DNA of 16,272 nucleotides from Chitinophagaceae bacterium UBA2467 (GTDB lineage Bacteria; Bacteroidota; Bacteroidia; Chitinophagales; Chitinophagaceae), in contig DDPN01000139.1 in the NCBI GenBank assembly GCA_002342205.1, forward strand, positions 3,108 to 19,379, given 5' to 3'. The number at the start of each line of letters is the position of its first letter. The stretch's first letter is position 1. The position numbers and the translations under genes were made by a program. Positions 15,005 to 16,272 of the stretch are shown in pieces. The notes under the pieces are model-generated. The model made no database searches and was not told the DNA's origin. It worked only from the letters and a program-made list of their open reading frames with translations.

Positions 15005-16272
15005 TTGTGCGAAGGGCTTTTCTTAATTTTACCAACAACTTGTATTCTGAAACGCGCCGGGGTCATACTTCGAGGGGTACTCTTATTTATTCTTGTACTG
15101 CTGACTAGTGTTTACATCACTATACAGCTCCCTGTTGTACAACAAGCCCTAACCAGTCGAATAGCCACATATTTATCACAGGAATTAAAAACCGATGTAA
15201 AGCTTGGAAAAATCAGATTCAATTTATTTAATAAACTTTCACTTCAAGAGTTAGTAGTAAAAGATCGGCAAGGAGACTCCCTGGCGGTTATTGGAGAACT
15301 ACTTCTTCAAACAAGCGATTTTTTCTTTTTACACGATTCAATCAGTATCGATAAAATTGAACTTTCAAAAACCAGGATTTTTCTGAAAAGAGAAGATAGT
15401 ACTTGGCGACACCAATTTATACTCGACTATGTTGCAGGAGGTGGTACCCCTCAAAAAAATAAAAAGAAATCAAGATTTCACCTACATCTAAAAGAAGCTA
15501 CGGTCCAAGATTTTTATTTTAACCAACACGATGCTTGGAATGGACAAGAGGTAACTGGACAGATCAAAAAAATGAATTTATCGGCCAAACAGCTAAATCT
15601 GTCTGACGATTTGATTCAGATCAAAAGCCTGATACTTTCTGACCCCACTCTTTCTATTTCAAATTTTACCGGAAATAGAAAGAGACCAATAAAAAAAGAA
15701 ATTACAGGTGATACCTGGTGGCAACTTGATGGAAAAAAAATCTCCTTACTTAGCTTTCGCATCCATAATGGTCAATTCAAGTTAGACGAGGATCAACTAG
15801 AAAGAAAAAATAGATTTGATCCCCGTCATTTGGAAATCTATTCAATAGAGGCCTCACTCAGCAACTCCTTGATGACGGGTGACACACTTCAAAGCGATTT
15901 AGAAATTGCTGGTCGAGAAAAGTGTGGCTTGGAGTTGAGAAAGTTGGAAGGAGTTTTTCAACTTTCTCCTAAACAACTTTCTATTCAAAATCTTCGTCTT
16001 GAAACCCCACATAGTTTACTCCAAAAGTCCATTCGACTCAATTTTAAAAAATTGAGCGATTTTGTACGTTTCGATGAGAAAGTGGTGATTGAATCTAATT
16101 TCAATCAATCTATAATTGGCAGCGAAGATTTAGCTTTATTTATTCCGGAATTTAAAAACTGGAATAAATCGATTCGATTAGGCGGGGTATTAAAAGGCAG
16201 CCTTCGTGATTTTACAGTAAACCAACTTTCACTGGGAATTGGTACAGGCACCTACTTACAAGGAAGTTTAGC
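15005..16272 (+). CDS. tamB: Translocation/assembly module TamB, 3' end beyond the window
   Basis: The inner-membrane-anchored, periplasm-spanning partner of TamA/TamL, expected to carry a C-terminal TamB (DUF490) domain outside the window. The frame runs open to the last base, about 420 codons. Visible features are a single N-terminal signal-anchor (AGVILRGVLLFILVLLTSVY), then LPVVQQALTSRIATYLSQEL and a VKLGKIRFNLFNKLSLQELVVKD segment. This is the usual AsmA-like start, in which an amphipathic helix leads into a long β-rich groove. Repeating short β-strands follow, with no further membrane helix. The start is uncertain: an in-frame stop lies at 14960-14962, the only NTG codons before the anchor are TTG at 14987 and 15005 plus CTG at 15047, and the first ATG (15572) is far inside. 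I give 15005; ATT at 15044 (ATT CTG AAA CGC) would yield the more family-like MLKRAG start. Confidence 0.85.
   Translation, partial: MCEGLFLILPTTCILKRAGVILRGVLLFILVLLTSVYITIQLPVVQQALTSRIATYLSQELKTDVKLGKIRFNLFNKLSLQELVVKDRQGDSLAVIGELLLQTSDFFFLHDSISIDKIELSKTRIFLKREDSTWRHQFILDYVAGGGTPQKNKKKSRFHLHLKEATVQDFYFNQHDAWNGQEVTGQIKKMNLSAKQLNLSDDLIQIKSLILSDPTLSISNFTGNRKRPIKKEITGDTWWQLDGKKISLLSFRIHNGQFKLDEDQLERKNRFDPRHLEIYSIEASLSNSLMTGDTLQSDLEIAGREKCGLELRKLEGVFQLSPKQLSIQNLRLETPHSLLQKSIRLNFKKLSDFVRFDEKVVIESNFNQSIIGSEDLALFIPEFKNWNKSIRLGGVLKGSLRDFTVNQLSLGIGTGTYLQGSL

Noticed and set aside
1..16272. Mobile element, prophage, CRISPR array, tRNA gene or defence system
   Set aside because: I found no transposase, integrase, spaced direct repeats, cloverleaf-like sequence or known defence domains; gene content is housekeeping and envelope-related throughout.

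Overview
The window looks like a compact chromosomal segment from a member of the Bacteroidota, most likely a Chitinophagaceae-type organism. The evidence is a type III glutamine synthetase, a type IX secretion (T9SS) plug-type protein, a lipoprotein TamA homologue (TamL) with a TamB, a eukaryote/archaeal-type prolyl-tRNA synthetase, TAnnTTTG promoter boxes, and a lack of obvious Shine-Dalgarno sequences. Base composition is moderately AT-rich and looks even throughout. I see no transposase, integrase, phage gene, CRISPR array or toxin-antitoxin pair, so I read this as core genome rather than an island.

Layout. Positions 2-1795 hold the 3' part of a type III glutamine synthetase gene (+). On the minus strand follow an exported M19 dipeptidase (1792-2967) and a transaldolase (2978-3634), which probably form a unit. 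Upstream of them, also on the minus strand, is the SRP RNA gene (about 3664-3760) with its own promoter and U-tract. Next is a T9SS plug-domain protein (3785-5077, -). A LolC/E-like permease (5116-6351, +) converges on a TrmH/SpoU RNA methyltransferase (6344-7075, -), which diverges from tamL (7094-9430, +). The proS-truB pair (11593-9420, -) comes next. An unrecognised lipoprotein and a FadL-like outer-membrane protein (11704-13921, +) follow. An exported isoaspartyl peptidase/asparaginase (13922-14977, -) is divergent from tamB, whose 5' part runs off the window end (+).

Two themes are interleaved. One is envelope biogenesis and transport: the T9SS plug-type protein, the LolC/E-like permease, TamL, TamB, the lipoprotein/FadL-like pair and the SRP RNA that targets membrane proteins. 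The other is translation and nitrogen or central metabolism: ProS, TruB, the TrmH-family enzyme, glutamine synthetase, transaldolase and two exported peptide or amide hydrolases.

The architecture is very tight. All four convergent gene pairs overlap or abut at their stop codons, and the longest stretch without a gene is the roughly 110 bases at 11594-11703. I did not find a convincing new multi-gene system. The least explained element is the lipoprotein with a Tyr/Asn-rich middle and a Ser-rich tail, which sits 16 bases upstream of a FadL-like channel.
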